A stretch of DNA of 64,000 nucleotides, taken from positions 2,542,001 to 2,606,000 of the forward strand of contig OY751487.1 in NCBI GenBank assembly GCA_963565915.1, written 5' to 3'. The notes under the pieces are model-generated. The model searched no databases. It saw nothing but the letters and a program-made list of their open reading frames with translations, and had not been told where the DNA came from. How positions within the stretch are numbered: position 1 is the first letter of the stretch; each line of letters opens with the position of its first letter. This DNA comes from Entoloma clypeatum (taxonomy: Eukaryota; Basidiomycota; Agaricomycetes; Agaricales; Entolomataceae). The position numbers and the translations under genes were made by a program. Positions 11,601 to 22,557 of this stretch are shown here, in pieces.

Positions 11601-12228
11601 CGGCCAACATACTTGGGGGACTGGTACAGGTCGTTCCAGTCACCGAGCATGTCGTCCGTGAATTGCTTCGTATTGAAGTCAAGGGATCTGGCGGCCGACT
11701 CACCACACTCAATGCGAATCGAGGAGGCGAAGTCGTGCACTGCACGGTGAGGTTCGAAGCCATGGTCCGAGCAGTCGGGGACATGGTGAAAGATGATCTT
11801 GGAATTCAGACCGGGTTCCTCAAACCAAGGAATCAGGTTACTGATGATAGCGAGCGCAGCAGTACCCACAAAGTCGCCTCTTCGACCCACTTTTCCGTGA
11901 CCCACTTCCCTGCGCCTGCCCCCCCCCCCACCCATCTTAATCACGAGCACCCCATGCCTGAGCCTGGAGGCTCATTGTCCACCCCAGCTTGGGATCCATC
12001 GTCGCGGACTCCAGGTCGCTACTCCCACCCCACAACACCCTCCACATCTGCGCCCACTCCCAATCATGATCTTCTTGATCCACGTTTCTTGGGTGTCAAA
12101 GTACAGGTGAAGGTTACTGGTGGCCAGTTCAACCTGTTGCGGGTCTATGTTTCCAGCACCATGCATGACGGACAGCCAAAAATTATTTACACAGTGAATC
12201 GAAGGATGCACATTTTGGACCCAGAGAG
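8700..12228 (+). pseudogene. SPT5-like transcription elongation factor (NGN/KOW), broken
   Basis: Pieces in several frames, partly joined by credible introns, follow the order of an Spt5 protein. They are an acidic run (about 8935-8980, D5E6-like); an NGN-like segment (about 9350-9590, with GSVFIEADMNPNLCSFLRRI); a KOW motif at about 9640-9700 (VRVLRGAYKGDLGYV); a second at 10230-10300 (VRVVRGVHRGRMGFVERV); and a KOW-like block near 10540-10640. A C-terminal repeat unit, STPAWDPSSRTP, at about 11975 is characteristic of the Spt5 CTR. A GT-AG intron at about 10352-10407 and another near 10725-10780 keep frame. The stop before PATLRLPQ near 9597 and the LINE insertion at 10816 make this copy non-functional. 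It ends where the old chromovirus begins. Confidence 0.65.
10816..11930 (-). mobile_element. 5'-truncated LINE (non-LTR retrotransposon) fragment
   Basis: A 20-nt T run at 10816-10835 is the poly(A) tail of a minus-strand insertion. About 255 codons (11950-11183) upstream of it encode the C-terminal part of a fungal LINE ORF2: LTAQMVRGLTSHAPIGHYR is followed by a Cys/His motif (CDCG...HVFYKCLHH). The RT and endonuclease domains are absent, as expected for a truncated copy. The insertion splits the SPT5-like reading frame after EFQYP. The right boundary, in a C-rich run near 11915-11930, and the target duplication are not clear. Confidence 0.72.
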
Positions 12229-13375
12229 GTGAAAATGAGTCGATGTCCGGTTTGATGTCGGACTTGCCAACAGGAGGCCACTGAGGAGCGGAAGATCCGC
12301 AAATTTGAACAGGCACGTATCTGCACTTGTCAGATGGGTCCGATGCCAGATGCGGGATTAGCGGAGGAGGCTCTGTGAGGCCCTTGGGTGGAAGATGTAA
12401 GTGAGGACAAAGAACAATCATCGGATGAGCCGTTGGAAGACGAAGCAGAGGAAGAGGAAGAAGACGAGTTTGAAGATGGAGATCGCCTCTTTGTTGGAGC
12501 CCTACCTCCAACGTCGGAATTTGTTCGAGCATTGTCAACCACCTCACAATGCCTATCAGAGGTGTTCCTCCAAAACCAAAAACCCAAGTCTTTTCATGAC
12601 TCGGTACCTAACCATTTACATGATTTTGAAGACATATTTTCCAAGACCTTCTTTGACAATCTGCCAGAGGAACATGTGTGGGACCATGCCATTGAGCTGA
12701 TCCCTGACACAACTCTGACAGGTTGCAAGGTGTATCCGCTCGCTCCGAAGGAACAGAAGGAGCTTGACATGTTTTTGGAAGAAAATCTGGCCACTGGGCA
12801 GATCCAACCTTCAAAATCTCCCATGGCCTCTCCAGTCTTTTTCATCAAGAAGAAGGACAATTCCCTCCGACTCATTCAGGATTATCAATCACTTAATTCC
12901 AAGACTATCAAAAACAAGTACCCTCTTCCACTCATCTCCGAACTAGTCAACAAGCTTCAGAACGCTCAATACTTCACCAAGCTCGATATCTGATGGGGCT
13001 ACAATAATGTCCGAATCAAGCCCAGAGACGAATGGAAAGCAGCTTTCCAGACAAACCGGGGACTCTTCAAACCTCTTGTAATGTTTTTGGACTCACTAAT
13101 AGCCCTTCAACCTTTCAGACTATGATGAATGACATCCTACAAGATCTTATTACTGAAGGTGGAGTATGTGTTTACCTTGACAATATTCTCATCTTTATGT
13201 CGGACCTGTCGGAGCATCGGAGGATCACATGCATAGTATTAGACTGCCTCCGACAACACGGGTTGTATCTCGAACCGGAGAAGTATGAATTCGAACAGAC
13301 ACGGATCGAATACCTTGGCCTTAGTATCAAGAAAGGACGTGTTGAAATGGACCCCATCAAAGTCGCCAGAGTGTC
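12229..13375 (+). pseudogene. Old chromovirus pol, protease spacer and reverse transcriptase
   Basis: The acidic spacer (EEEEEDEFEDGDRLFVGAL) leads into the RT with ENLATGQIQPSKSPMASPVF, then SLRLIQDYQSLN, FTKLDI and, in another frame, VFGLTNSPSTFQTMM. The active site reads YLDNILIF: the second aspartate of the usual YLDD is asparagine. A TGA follows FTKLDI near 12991, and a frame change lies near 13075. The segment stops at KVARV, where the younger element inserted. Confidence 0.85.
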
Positions 13376-13809
13376 TGTAAGGGCGATCTTACGATCCAAG
13401 ACTCAAACTCAGATACTTGCAAGGGAGATCCGAAGTTTAGATTGAGCAGTCTAATAAGTAATACAACACATACCTTGCAAGGGAGATCCGAAGAGAAAGT
13501 TCTAAAGATTCCCCTGCAAGCTAGCTGCGATAAATAGTAAAATGAGATATGAAATATGAGATAAAACGAGACGCATGAATGATGAGCAATGATTGGGAGT
13601 AGCGATGAAGGATGAATGGAAACAAGATGAATGATAGTACCTGCGATCCGACGTGCGGAGTAGCGGATGGGGGCGGAGTCGTCAGATGCGGAGAGGCAGA
13701 TAAGATGTCGGAGACAGCGGATACGATCGGAGGACGTCGGAGATGGTGGAATAGAAAGGAAAGGAAGAAAGTGAAGGAAAAGTGAAAAGTGAAAGTGGTT
13801 GCCCTTACA
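13376..13809 (-). repeat. Young chromovirus 3' LTR
   Basis: It is 434 bp and is flanked inside by a polypurine tract (GAAGGGGGGGTGA on the minus strand, 13810-13822), as expected for the 3' copy. It contains two copies of CTTGCAAGGGAGATCCGAAG-like sequence about 75 bp apart. Confidence 0.93.
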
Positions 13810-13820
13810 TCACCCCCCCT

Positions 13821-16800
13821 TCAAGGCACGGCGTCTCGATGTGTCAGGCGAAACAAGTCGAATATTGCGGCGGCGATCCGCCACGGAGCTCCTGGATGAC
13901 GTCGGTAGAAGTCGCAGACTAGGCGTGGAGCATGGACATTGTCTTCTGCTTCCCAGGAATACTCTTCATAGCCATATCCCTTCCATTTGACCAAGAATTG
14001 AAGCTTGCCTCGATGCAGTCGGCTGTCCAAGAGGTTTTCAACATTGTACTCTAATTCTTCTCCGACGGTAGAGGAGAGCGGACTTGGCGTCGGAAAGGGT
14101 CGTCGGGAACTAGTGAAAGTTTGACGACATGGAATACTGGGTGAACGCGGGACATGGAAGGGGGAAGGCGAAGTTCATAGGCATGTGTTCCGACAGGTCG
14201 GACCACTGGGAAAGGGCCTATGTATCGATGTGCAAGCTTTTTTGTGGGTCGGGTGGTTTTGAGGTCTGATGAGTCTAAAAAGACCTTGTCACCCGGGCGG
14301 AATGTCGGAGTGGTGCTCCGATGCTGGTTGTAGTATCGCGCCATGTCATCTTTTGCCTTTGTCAGTGCTGCGCGAGCCTCCTCTAGAGCGGACTTCATCC
14401 GCTGGCTGAAATCCGCTACCGCCTCGATCTCCGTCCGCTTCTCGCGAGGTTCTAATCCCATGCGCGGATGGCGGCTGGTGTCAATGTAGAATGGAGTTTG
14501 ATGTGTCGATGCGTGAACATGGTTGTTGTATGCAAATTCAGCCATCGGAAGCCATTCGTCCCAATCATCTTGACGTTCATTGATGAATAGGCGAAGGTAT
14601 TGTTCTAATCCTTGATTGACCCGCTCCGTCTGTCCGTCCGCCTGCGGATGGTAGGCTGTCGAGGCAGCAACCTTAATGTTAAGCAGCCTGTATAGTTCAC
14701 GCGTGAACTTGGCGACAAACTGTGGTCCTCGGTCGGAGACAATGGCCTCCAGTAGTCCGTGGAGTTTCCAGACATTTTGAACATAGGAGCGTGCAGTCCC
14801 GAGTGCGGAGATGTCGGAGTGCATTGGGATGAAGTGTCCCCGCTTCCCTACTGAGTCCACTACGACCATGATAGTGTCATAGCCATGGGCTTCTGGTAGT
14901 TCAGTAATGAAGTCAACACTGGTTACTTGCCATCGCTCCATGGGGACCGGTAGCGGATTGAGCTCTCCGGAGGGCGGAGTGCGTCGGACCTTGGTGCGGA
15001 GGCAAGGGTCGCATGTCTTGCAATATTGACCTATTAAACGAGACATGTGCGGCCACCAGTAATTGCGTGACACCAGTTCCAAGGTTTTCCACCGTCCAGG
15101 ATGTCCAGCCACCGGAGTGTCATGGTGTTGTGTGAGGATCCGATGACGCAGTTGGGGATTGTTAGGAACATAGATTACGATCCCTGAAGTAGAGCAAACC
15201 TTCCGCTTGCCTCCACTCCGCACTACGGACGGACCCCGCTCCGACGGTCGGAAGGGATTTGACAACCTCTGCCACACTATCTTCCAGTAACCCCTCTCGG
15301 ATTCCCTGTCGGACCTGGCAGAGGACGTCGCATTCTTCCCCTTGAACGGTTACCCCCCGCATTGCTCGCACTGCAAACAATTCTGGTCGCAGAAGGATGA
15401 TGTTTTCGTTGTCCCGCGATCCGTCTCTGTGGTCCACTCGTCGGGACAAAGCGTCGGACTTGCCCATTGACTTGCCAGGTCGATGGTGCATTTTGAAATC
15501 GAAACGAGCGAGGTATAAGGACCATCTAGCCTGTCGTCGATTTAGTTTTTGAGCTGTCATGAAGTACTCAAGATTTTTGTGGTCCGTCCAAATCTCCACT
15601 GTCTTCTCCGCTCCTTCAAGGAAGTGCCTCCATTCCTCCAATGCGCGGACCACTGCCAACATCTCCTTGTCATAGATCTCGTAGTTGCATTCCACCGGAC
15701 TAAGGCTTTTGGAATAGAATGCGACAGGGTGCCACTTACCATCCTCTGTTGGTTGGGACAGTACTGCTCTGGTTGCAAAGTCCGAGCTATCCGCTTCTAT
15801 CTCCATGATCAGCTAAGACCAGGATCGGAGCGGATGTAATCCTCCGCTTCAACTCCGCAAATGCGGACACTTCTCCCTCCTTCCAAGACCAGAGGTGCCC
15901 TTTCTTTGTGAGCTCGAAAAGAGGGCATGCAATGTCCGAAAACCCTTCAATAAAACGGCGATAGAAGTTAGTGAATCCCAGAAAGGACTGTACTTCTCAG
16001 ACGTTTGTCAGAGCAGGCCACTCCGCGACCCCCGCTACCTTCACCGGATCCATCTCTACGTGTCCTTGTTCAATAATAAGGCCTAGGTATTCAATGCGCG
16101 TTTGTTCAAACTCGCATTTCTCTGGTTTTAGATAGAGTTTGTGTTCGCGAAGTCGTTCCAGTACAATCCATGTGACTCTTCGATGCTCCGCAAGGGTCTC
16201 CGTGAAGATGAGTATGTCGTCGAGGTAAACACAGACTACACCTTTAGTGATAAGGTCCTGAAAGATCTCGTTCATCATAGTCTGGAATGTGGATGGACTA
16301 TTAGTGAGGCCGAAGAACATCACCAATGGTTCATAGAGTCCGTGATTGGTCCGAAAAGCGGCCTTCCACTCGTCTCCGGGTTTTATCCGCACATTGTTGT
16401 AGCCCCAGTGGATGTCGAGCTTGGTGAAGTATTGAGCGCGTTGAAGTTTATTGATCAGTTCAGATATGAGCGGAAGCGGATACTTGTTTTTGATAGTTTT
16501 GGAATTGAGTGACCAGTAGTCTTGTACAAGACGAAGCGAGCCATCCTTCTTCTTGATGTAGAATACCGGAGATGCCATCGGAGACTTGGAAGGGTGGATC
16601 CGACCAGTTGCAAGGTTTTCCTCCAAAAATGTGTCGAGTTCCTTCTGTTCATTCGGAGCAAGCGGATATACCTTACACCCCGCCGGAGAGGCGTCCGGAA
16701 CAAGTTCAATGGTGTGGTCCCAAGTCCGCTCTTCCGGTAAGGTGTCAAAAGAGGTCTTTGAGAATACGTCTTCGAAGTCAAACAAGTGGTCTGGTACAGA

Positions 16801-17706
16801 GTCGCGGAAAGATTTAGGTTTTTGGTTACTGAGGAAGGCCTCCGATAGACGTTGCGAGATATTGGATGAAGCACGGATGAACTCCGCCTCCGCGGGTACT
16901 GTTCTGACAAAAAGGCGGTCTCCCTCCTCAAACTCATCCTCTTCCTCATCGTTATCCGCTAACTCCTCCGCTTCCTCTCCTTCTGTGACATCCTCCACCC
17001 ATGGGCCATGTGGAGCCTCCTCCTCTAGACCGGATGTCGGAGTGGAACCCATCCGACAGGCTCGGATGCGGACTTGTTCAAACTTCCGCTCCTTCCGCTC
17101 TTGGGCTGCCTCCTGGTGGCATGTCCGACATCGTGCAGGACACCGGCTCATCTTCACTTCCCCTGATGTCCAATCTACCTCGGGGTTGTGTTCCTTGAGC
17201 CAAGTGAAGCCTAACATGATTTCTTGTTTTCCCAGACTTGTGACTGCAAGCTGGGTCCGTTCCGAGTGATCCTGGTAGCGGAGCACTACATCCAACACCT
17301 CCGTTATTGCTCCGGCCTCATTTGGAGTTCCATCAATGTTGTATACCGGAATTGCGCGTTGTAGTTTTTGAGTAGAGAGTCGATGTTTCTCAACCAGAGT
17401 GCGTTCAATAAACGACCCTGTTGCCCCGCTGTCGAGTAAGGCCTTTTGTGATAGTGTGTCTTTGGTGTCGGTAGTTTCAAGAACTATGTCTAGTTCAATA
17501 GAATTGTCGGAGTGAGCGGAGGCGAAAACATATTGTTTTGGAAGCTGACGCTCCCATTTAGAGAGGCGAAGGCGGATGGGATTTGCGGAGTTGGGTGCAA
17601 CTATGGGATCGTTTGCAGGCTTAGAGATGGAGGGTATAGGATCATATTGTTCCATAAATAAGGCAGCATAATGATTTTTAGCAGACAACGAGGGCGCACT
17701 GTTCAC
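13821..17706 (-). pseudogene. Young chromovirus pol: PR-RT-RH-IN-chromodomain with breaks
   Basis: Pol begins in the -1 frame overlapping the gag stop. Protease (LLDSGATGSFIERTL, about 17440) is followed by RT (SLRLVQDYWSLN, VCVYLDDILIF near 16220), RNase H (WTDHKNLEYFMT), and integrase with HHCC (HDTPVAGHPG...CDPCLRTK) and DDE residues (TSVDFITELPE, VSDRGPQF, DGQTERVNQ). A chromodomain closes it (LVKWKGYGYEEYSWE, about 13960). Breaks: TGA at 15997-15999, readable as CGA to TGA; a small deletion near 15805; one-base frame changes near 15170 and 14050. The chromodomain marks it as a chromovirus; in that group it guides integration to modified histones. Confidence 0.9.
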
Positions 17707-18848
17707 TCGCTGTGGGGAGGAAAATCCTCCTGTCCTCCCTCCGACTCCGCAGACTCCGTGGGCGGAACGGAGTTGCCTTCTGCTGCGTCCTTGACCACGA
17801 GTTGTTCCATAACAAACTCGTCCTGCTCCTCCGTTGTCATGAAGCGAACATCAAAGCGAAGGGGGCATTCATGACTAAAGTGACCCGTTTTGTTACATCT
17901 GAAGCATGCATTGGTATTCTTGCCTTTGACGCGTGAAGTATCAATGTCCATTGCATTGGGGTCCCTTGTCAGCGGAGCGGATGCGGATGCGAGCGGAGCT
18001 GTGCGTGGAGTGAATGGAATGTAGGGGCGAGGGAATACTGAGGTGCCAGGTACTCTTGGTCCGACAACATTGCGGAAGGCGGAGGTACAGGTCGGAGCAG
18101 TGGCTTTGAAGGCTTTGTTGGCAATCCTATTGTCGTCATTGACTTGTGCTGCAGAGTACCACTCATCGGGGTTGTCATCCGCAGGTCGTCCGTGGGTCAG
18201 GGTGGCAATCTCGTTCTGAATGTCGGAACGGAGACCATGGCAGAATTTGAGTATGATGTTGGTATCCTCCTGATAGCCCGCTTTGTCAATGTAGTCTTTG
18301 AACTCATCAATATAGGTCTCGACATCCCATTGACCTTGATAATAGGATTCTCCTTCGAGTATCAGTCTCGCGTCCTGTTCCTCATTCTTCGGAGTGAACT
18401 CCGCTGTAAAGACTGCATGGAAGTCCACCCAAGTCCGATAAGGCGGAGCTCCGGTCCTCCGCTCCTGTCGGATAATGCGATCTGCAAAGCGTGCTGCACG
18501 TCCACTCTTCATGAAAGATAAAGCCCAATAAATTTTAGCATGGTCGTCTGCAAACTGTTCCGGAGCCAGCCCCATAAACAATTCACAGGAATTTAGAAAG
18601 GTCCAGCCATTTGCGCGTGATCCATCGAAGTCCGACGGATTGGCAGGTTTTGCTCGACGCACGCCTGGATTGGCCGGAGCGAGCGGAGCGGGTATAATAG
18701 CAGGTGCGGGGATAGGTGGCGGAGCTGGGGCAGGAATTGTGTTGAAGGCGAGGAGGAGTTGGTCAAGTTGAGTCGAGATATCAGCGAGAGTTTGACGTTG
18801 TTCCTGGAACTCGTGCTCGAGCTGTTCAAGGCGATTGGGGTCATCCAT
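17703..18848 (-). CDS. Gag of the young chromovirus
   Basis: 381 codons, uninterrupted. An N-terminal heptad-like segment (DDPNRLEQLEHEFQEQR) precedes a proline/alanine linker, then the Retrotrans_gag capsid domain (FLNSCELFMGLAP, YWALSFMKSGRAARF, TWVDFHAVFTAEF). A CCHC zinc knuckle, CFRCNKTGHFSHEC, follows near 17900, and the tail is acidic. The stop TGA at 17703-17705 overlaps the pol frame, which is open upstream of it in the -1 register. This suggests frameshift expression, although no textbook slippery heptamer is seen here. It forms virus-like particles in the family. Confidence 0.9.
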   Translation of the reverse strand: MDDPNRLEQLEHEFQEQRQTLADISTQLDQLLLAFNTIPAPAPPPIPAPAIIPAPLAPANPGVRRAKPANPSDFDGSRANGWTFLNSCELFMGLAPEQFADDHAKIYWALSFMKSGRAARFADRIIRQERRTGAPPYRTWVDFHAVFTAEFTPKNEEQDARLILEGESYYQGQWDVETYIDEFKDYIDKAGYQEDTNIILKFCHGLRSDIQNEIATLTHGRPADDNPDEWYSAAQVNDDNRIANKAFKATAPTCTSAFRNVVGPRVPGTSVFPRPYIPFTPRTAPLASASAPLTRDPNAMDIDTSRVKGKNTNACFRCNKTGHFSHECPLRFDVRFMTTEEQDEFVMEQLVVKDAAEGNSVPPTESAESEGGQEDFPPHSE

Positions 18849-18997
18849 TACTATGCGCGGAGCAGAATCACCAGTTATGGAGAGGTAGTTAGAAGAACTG
18901 GAAGGGGTGTGAGATGTATCGGAGTCAGACGCGGACGAAGCTGCTCTGAAGCGCGGAATCGTGACAACGATGCAATCGGACCCGGTCCAATTAGAAG

Positions 18998-19009
18998 AGA
19001 ACTTTCTAC
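18998..19009 (-). promoter_or_regulatory. Self-primer binding site of the young chromovirus
   Basis: Two bases (GT) after the 5' LTR, the minus strand reads AGAAAGTTCT. The same LTR carries the reverse complement AGAACTTTCT (19128-19137), downstream of a TATTTAT box. This is the Tf1/sushi arrangement, where the first bases of the mRNA fold back to prime reverse transcription. Confidence 0.75.
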
Positions 19010-19443
19010 TGTAAGGGCGACCTTACGATCCAAGACTCAAACTCAGATACTTGCAAGGGAGATCCGAAGTTTAGATTGAGCAGTCTAATAAGTAATACAA
19101 CACATACCTTGCAAGGGAGATCCGAAGAGAAAGTTCTAAAGATTCCCCTGCAAGCTAGCTGCGATAAATAGTAAAATGAGATATGAAATACGAGATAAAA
19201 CGAGACGCATGAATGATGAGCAATGATCGGGAGTAGCGATGAAGGATGAATGGAAACAAGATGAATGATAGTACCTGCGATCTGACGTGCGGAGTAGCGG
19301 ATGGGGGCGGAGTTGTCGGATGCGGAGAGGCGGATAAGATGTCGGAGACAGCGGATACGATCGGAGGACGTCGGAGATGGTGGAATAGAAAGGAAAGGAA
19401 GAAAGTGAAGGAAAAGTGAAAAGTGAAAGTGGTTGCCCTTACA
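19010..19443 (-). repeat. Young chromovirus 5' LTR
   Basis: It is 434 bp, the same length as the 3' copy. It carries the presumed promoter (TATTTAT on the minus strand), the self-primer AGAACTTTCT at 19128-19137 and perfect 9-bp terminal inverted repeats. Confidence 0.93.
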
Positions 19444-19448
19444 GTGTC

Positions 19449-21668
19449 AGAATGGCCAACTCCGACTAACATGTGGGAGGTACAGCCCTTTCTAGGATTC
19501 ACTAACTTCTATTGTCGTTTCATCCAAGGATTCTCTGACATTGCACGTCCGCTGTTCTGACTCACAACCAAGGGCTGTGTATGGTCCTGGGGCAACAAGG
19601 AAGCGGGGGCTTTCGGAGGTCTGAAGCGGAGGATCACCTCCACTCCGATACTTGTCCTCCCCAACCACAGCAAGGAGTGGCGAGTCGAAGCAGATAACTC
19701 CGACTTTGCGACTGGAGCGGTACTGTCCCAACCATCGGAGGACGGTAAGTGGCACCCTGTCGCATTTTATTCCAAAAGCCTTAGCCCAGTGGAATGCAAC
19801 TACGAAATTCACAACAAGAAGATGCTGGCCGTAATCCGCGCACTGGAGGAATGGTGACACTTTCTTGAAGGAGCAGAGAAGACAGTGGAAATTTGGACCA
19901 ATCACAAAAACCTCAAATACTTCATGACCACCCAAAAGCTCAATCGGCGACAAGCGGGGTGGTCTCTATACCTAGCGTGTTTTGATTTCAAGACGCACCA
20001 CCGCCCGGGCAAGTTGACAGGGAAGTCCAATGCACTGCCACATCAAGCGGACCACGGAGATGGCTCACGGGACAACGAGAACATTGTCCTCCTCCGAACG
20101 GAGACGTCCGCAATCTGGGCCACTCAAGGGGTAGCCACTCAAGGTGAAGAGCATGACGTCCTCTGACAGGGCATCCGAGATGGCCTTCTGAGGACAGTGT
20201 GGCAGAGGTAATCAAGTCCCTTCTGACAGTCGGAGCTACCTCTGTTTGCGGAGTGGAATGGCGACAGTCGGAGGGTTTACTGTACTTTTGAGATTGCATT
20301 TATGTGCCCAACAGCCCACAGCTCCGACAGTGAATCATCATGCAACACCATGACAATCCGGTAGTCGGACACCCAGGACAATGGAAAACTCTAGAGCTGG
20401 TATCACGCACTTATTGGTGGCCTCATATGGCATGTCTAATCGGTCAGTACTGCAAAACTTGCGACTCATGCTTCTGCACAAAGGTCCAATGCTCCGCACC
20501 CTCTGGTGAACTCCACCCACTCCCAGTTCTGTCGGAACGGTGGCAGGTGACCAGTGTTGATTTTATTACTGAACTACCAGAAGCCCATAGGTATGACACT
20601 ATCATAGTAGTAGTAGACTCAGTCGGAAAACGTAGACACTTCATTCCGACACACTCTGCTCTCTCCACTCTCGGATCCGCGAAGTCCTATGTTCAACATG
20701 TCTGGAAACTTCACAGACTCCCGGAGGCCATCATCTCCGATTGCAGACCACAGTTTGTTGCCAAGTTCACGTGGGAATTGTACAGGCTGCTAGGTATCAA
20801 GGTTGCTGCCTTGACGGCCTATCATCCGCAGTTGGATGGACAAATGGAACATGTGAACCAAGGATTGGAACAATACCTCTGGCTGCTTGTCAATGAGCGG
20901 CAGGACAACTGGGATGAATGGCTTCTGATGGTGGAGTTCTTGTACAATAACTATATCCACATGTCCACACACCAAACCCCCTTCTACGTTGACACTGGAC
21001 ATCACATGTGCATGGGCTTTGAGCCCCAACAGACCCCATTGGAGATCGAGGCCGTTGAGGATTTCAGCAAGCAGATGAAGTCTGCATTGGAGGAAGCACA
21101 AGCAGCTTTGGGAAAGGCCAAGAACAACATGACAGAGTACTACAACCAGTGTCGGACATCTACTCTGACCTTCCAACCGGGCGACAAAGTCTTTCTGGAT
21201 TCCTCCGACCTCAAAACCACCTGACCGACCAAAAAGCTGGCTCATAGATATGTAGGCCCATTTCCGGTTGTCTGACCCGTCGGAACGCATGCATATGAAC
21301 TCAAACTCCCTCCTTCCATGTCTTGTGTTCACCCCATATTCCACATTGTAAAATTGTTGCTGGCTCCGGAGGACCCCTTCTGATGAGATGTCCAAATCCC
21401 TCCACCTCCGACAGCAGTTGGAGAAGAAATGGAGTATGAAGTCGAATCGATTTTGGACAGTCGGCTTCAATGAGGCAAGCTGCAGTTCCTAGTCGAGTGG
21501 AAGGGGTACGGCTATGAGGAAAACTCATGGGAGATGGAGGAGGATGTCCATGCTCTGCGCCTGGTCCGGGAATTTTACTGCCAACACCCGGGGGCTCCAC
21601 GTCGAATTGCTGCGACTGCCTTTGAATCCTGTACCTTCCACCTCACGCGTCGAGACGCCGCGCCTTAG
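19449..21668 (+). pseudogene. Old chromovirus pol, RNase H to chromodomain
   Basis: It continues the old pol after the nested insertion. The tether ([14 protein letters not shown]) is followed by RNase H (WTNHKNLKYFMT), integrase zinc finger (TYWWPHMACLIGQ, CDSCFCTK) and core (TSVDFITELPE; SDCRPQF, where SDRGPQF is usual; DGQMEHVNQ, where DGQTER is usual). A chromodomain-like segment (LVEWKGYGYEENSWEMEE) lies near 21500. Several stops (near 19558, 19857, 20164, 20290, 21224 and 21274) and loss of the catalytic glutamate context show it is dead. Both LTR families start TGTAAGGGC, so it is the same clade as the inserted copy. Confidence 0.88.
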
Positions 21669-21679
21669 AGGAGGGGAAA

Positions 21680-22176
21680 TGTAAGGGCAACCATCCAATT
21701 TCCTTAGTCTGACATCTCCAACTCTTCTCCAATGCCTCCGACTGGTCTTCCAATCCTCTGACCGCTGTGGTACGTCTATTATTTATATTACTATATGTTA
21801 CATTTCCTTTCTTTTCCATCTCTCTTTCAACACCTCCGACGACCTCTAACTATACTCTGCATCAGAGTGCATGTCGGAGTGATGATTTATACCACCACAT
21901 GCACACTTCCAATTTACATATTCTGTTCCCATTCCTACTTCCAATCTTTGTCATATTTCAACATTCCTCTCCTCATTTCCAATTCTCGTCGTCTATATAG
22001 CTGTCTAGCTTGCAAGGGAATCCTCAGAACTTTCTCTTTGGATTTTCCTTGCAAGGTACGCCTTGTATTGTACTTTGTAGAGTCTAATTTAACTTTGGAT
22101 TTCCCTTGCAAGCTGTCTGACGTTGAAGTCACTTTGGAGCACTTTGGAGTTGTTGGATCATAAGGTCGCCCTTACA
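21680..22176 (+). repeat. Old chromovirus 3' LTR
   Basis: It is 497 bp with TGTAAGGGC and GCCCTTACA ends. A polypurine tract (GAGGAGGGGAAA) directly precedes it at 21668-21679. Inside, TATATA at 21994-21999 is followed about 27 bp later by AGAACTTTCT (22026-22035), the same self-primer sequence as in the younger element. Confidence 0.9.
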
Positions 22177-22557
22177 GCTGTTGGGTATGAAGGGAGGCCG
22201 TTGGGCACAAAGGGAGGCTGTTGGGGAACGAGGGGAGGCCGTTGGTGATGAGAGATGGCCGTTGAGCATGAGTGGAGGCTGTTGGGGCGAGGGGCAGCCA
22301 TTGGGAATGAGGAGAGGCTGTTGGTGTCAAGAGACGGCTGTTGGGCACAAGTGGAGGCCGTTGGGCACAAGGACAGGCCGTTAGTGACAAGGGGAGACCA
22401 TTGGGATGAGAGACAGCTGTGGGGCATCAGTGGATGCTGTTGGGCATGAGGGGCGGCTGTTGGGAACGAGGGGAAGCTGTGAGGAGCGAGTGGAGGCTGT
22501 TGGGCATGAGAGGCAGCCATTGAGCATGTGGGGCAGCCGTTGGGCGCAAGTGGAGGT
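22177..22557. repeat. 20-bp minisatellite, about 19 copies
   Basis: Degenerate tandem units close to GCTGTTGGGCATGAGGGGAG start exactly at the end of the old LTR. Because 20 is not a multiple of three, both strands stay open by chance and produce spurious ORFs of up to about 146 codons. No protein function is claimed. Confidence 0.85.

Larger units (their letters stand above)
13376..19443 (-). mobile_element. Ty3/gypsy chromovirus, full length, recently inserted
   Basis: It is 6068 bp with 434-bp LTRs at both ends (TGTAAGGGC...GCCCTTACA, a 9-bp terminal inverted repeat) and a 5-bp target duplication GTGTC (13371-13375 and 19444-19448). Order on the minus strand: 5' LTR, self-priming site, gag, protease, RT, RNase H, integrase, chromodomain, polypurine tract, 3' LTR. 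The LTRs differ at about seven sites, six of them CpG. Gag is open, but pol has one TGA and at least three small indels, so the copy is probably inactive. Confidence 0.95.
12229..22176 (+). mobile_element. Older Ty3/gypsy chromovirus, 5'-truncated and split
   Basis: It consists of 12229-13375 and 19449-22176, interrupted by a younger relative; the repeated GTGTC is its target site. Joined across the insertion, the reading frame passes smoothly from reverse transcriptase into the tether/RNase H, then integrase, chromodomain, polypurine tract and 3' LTR. The 5' LTR, gag and most of protease are missing: the left end falls inside the spacer just after protease and abuts the SPT5-like pseudogene. 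Many stops and frame changes make it inactive. Protein similarity to the younger element shows they belong to one family. Confidence 0.88.

Noticed and set aside
10800..11940. Target-site duplication for the LINE
   Set aside because: Only a short CCCAC-like match in a C-rich run could be found, so it is not reported as a duplication.
11084..12232. 382-codon plus-strand ORF as one gene
   Set aside because: Its first 280 codons are antisense to the LINE ORF2; only the last part (CTR unit) belongs to the SPT5-like pseudogene.
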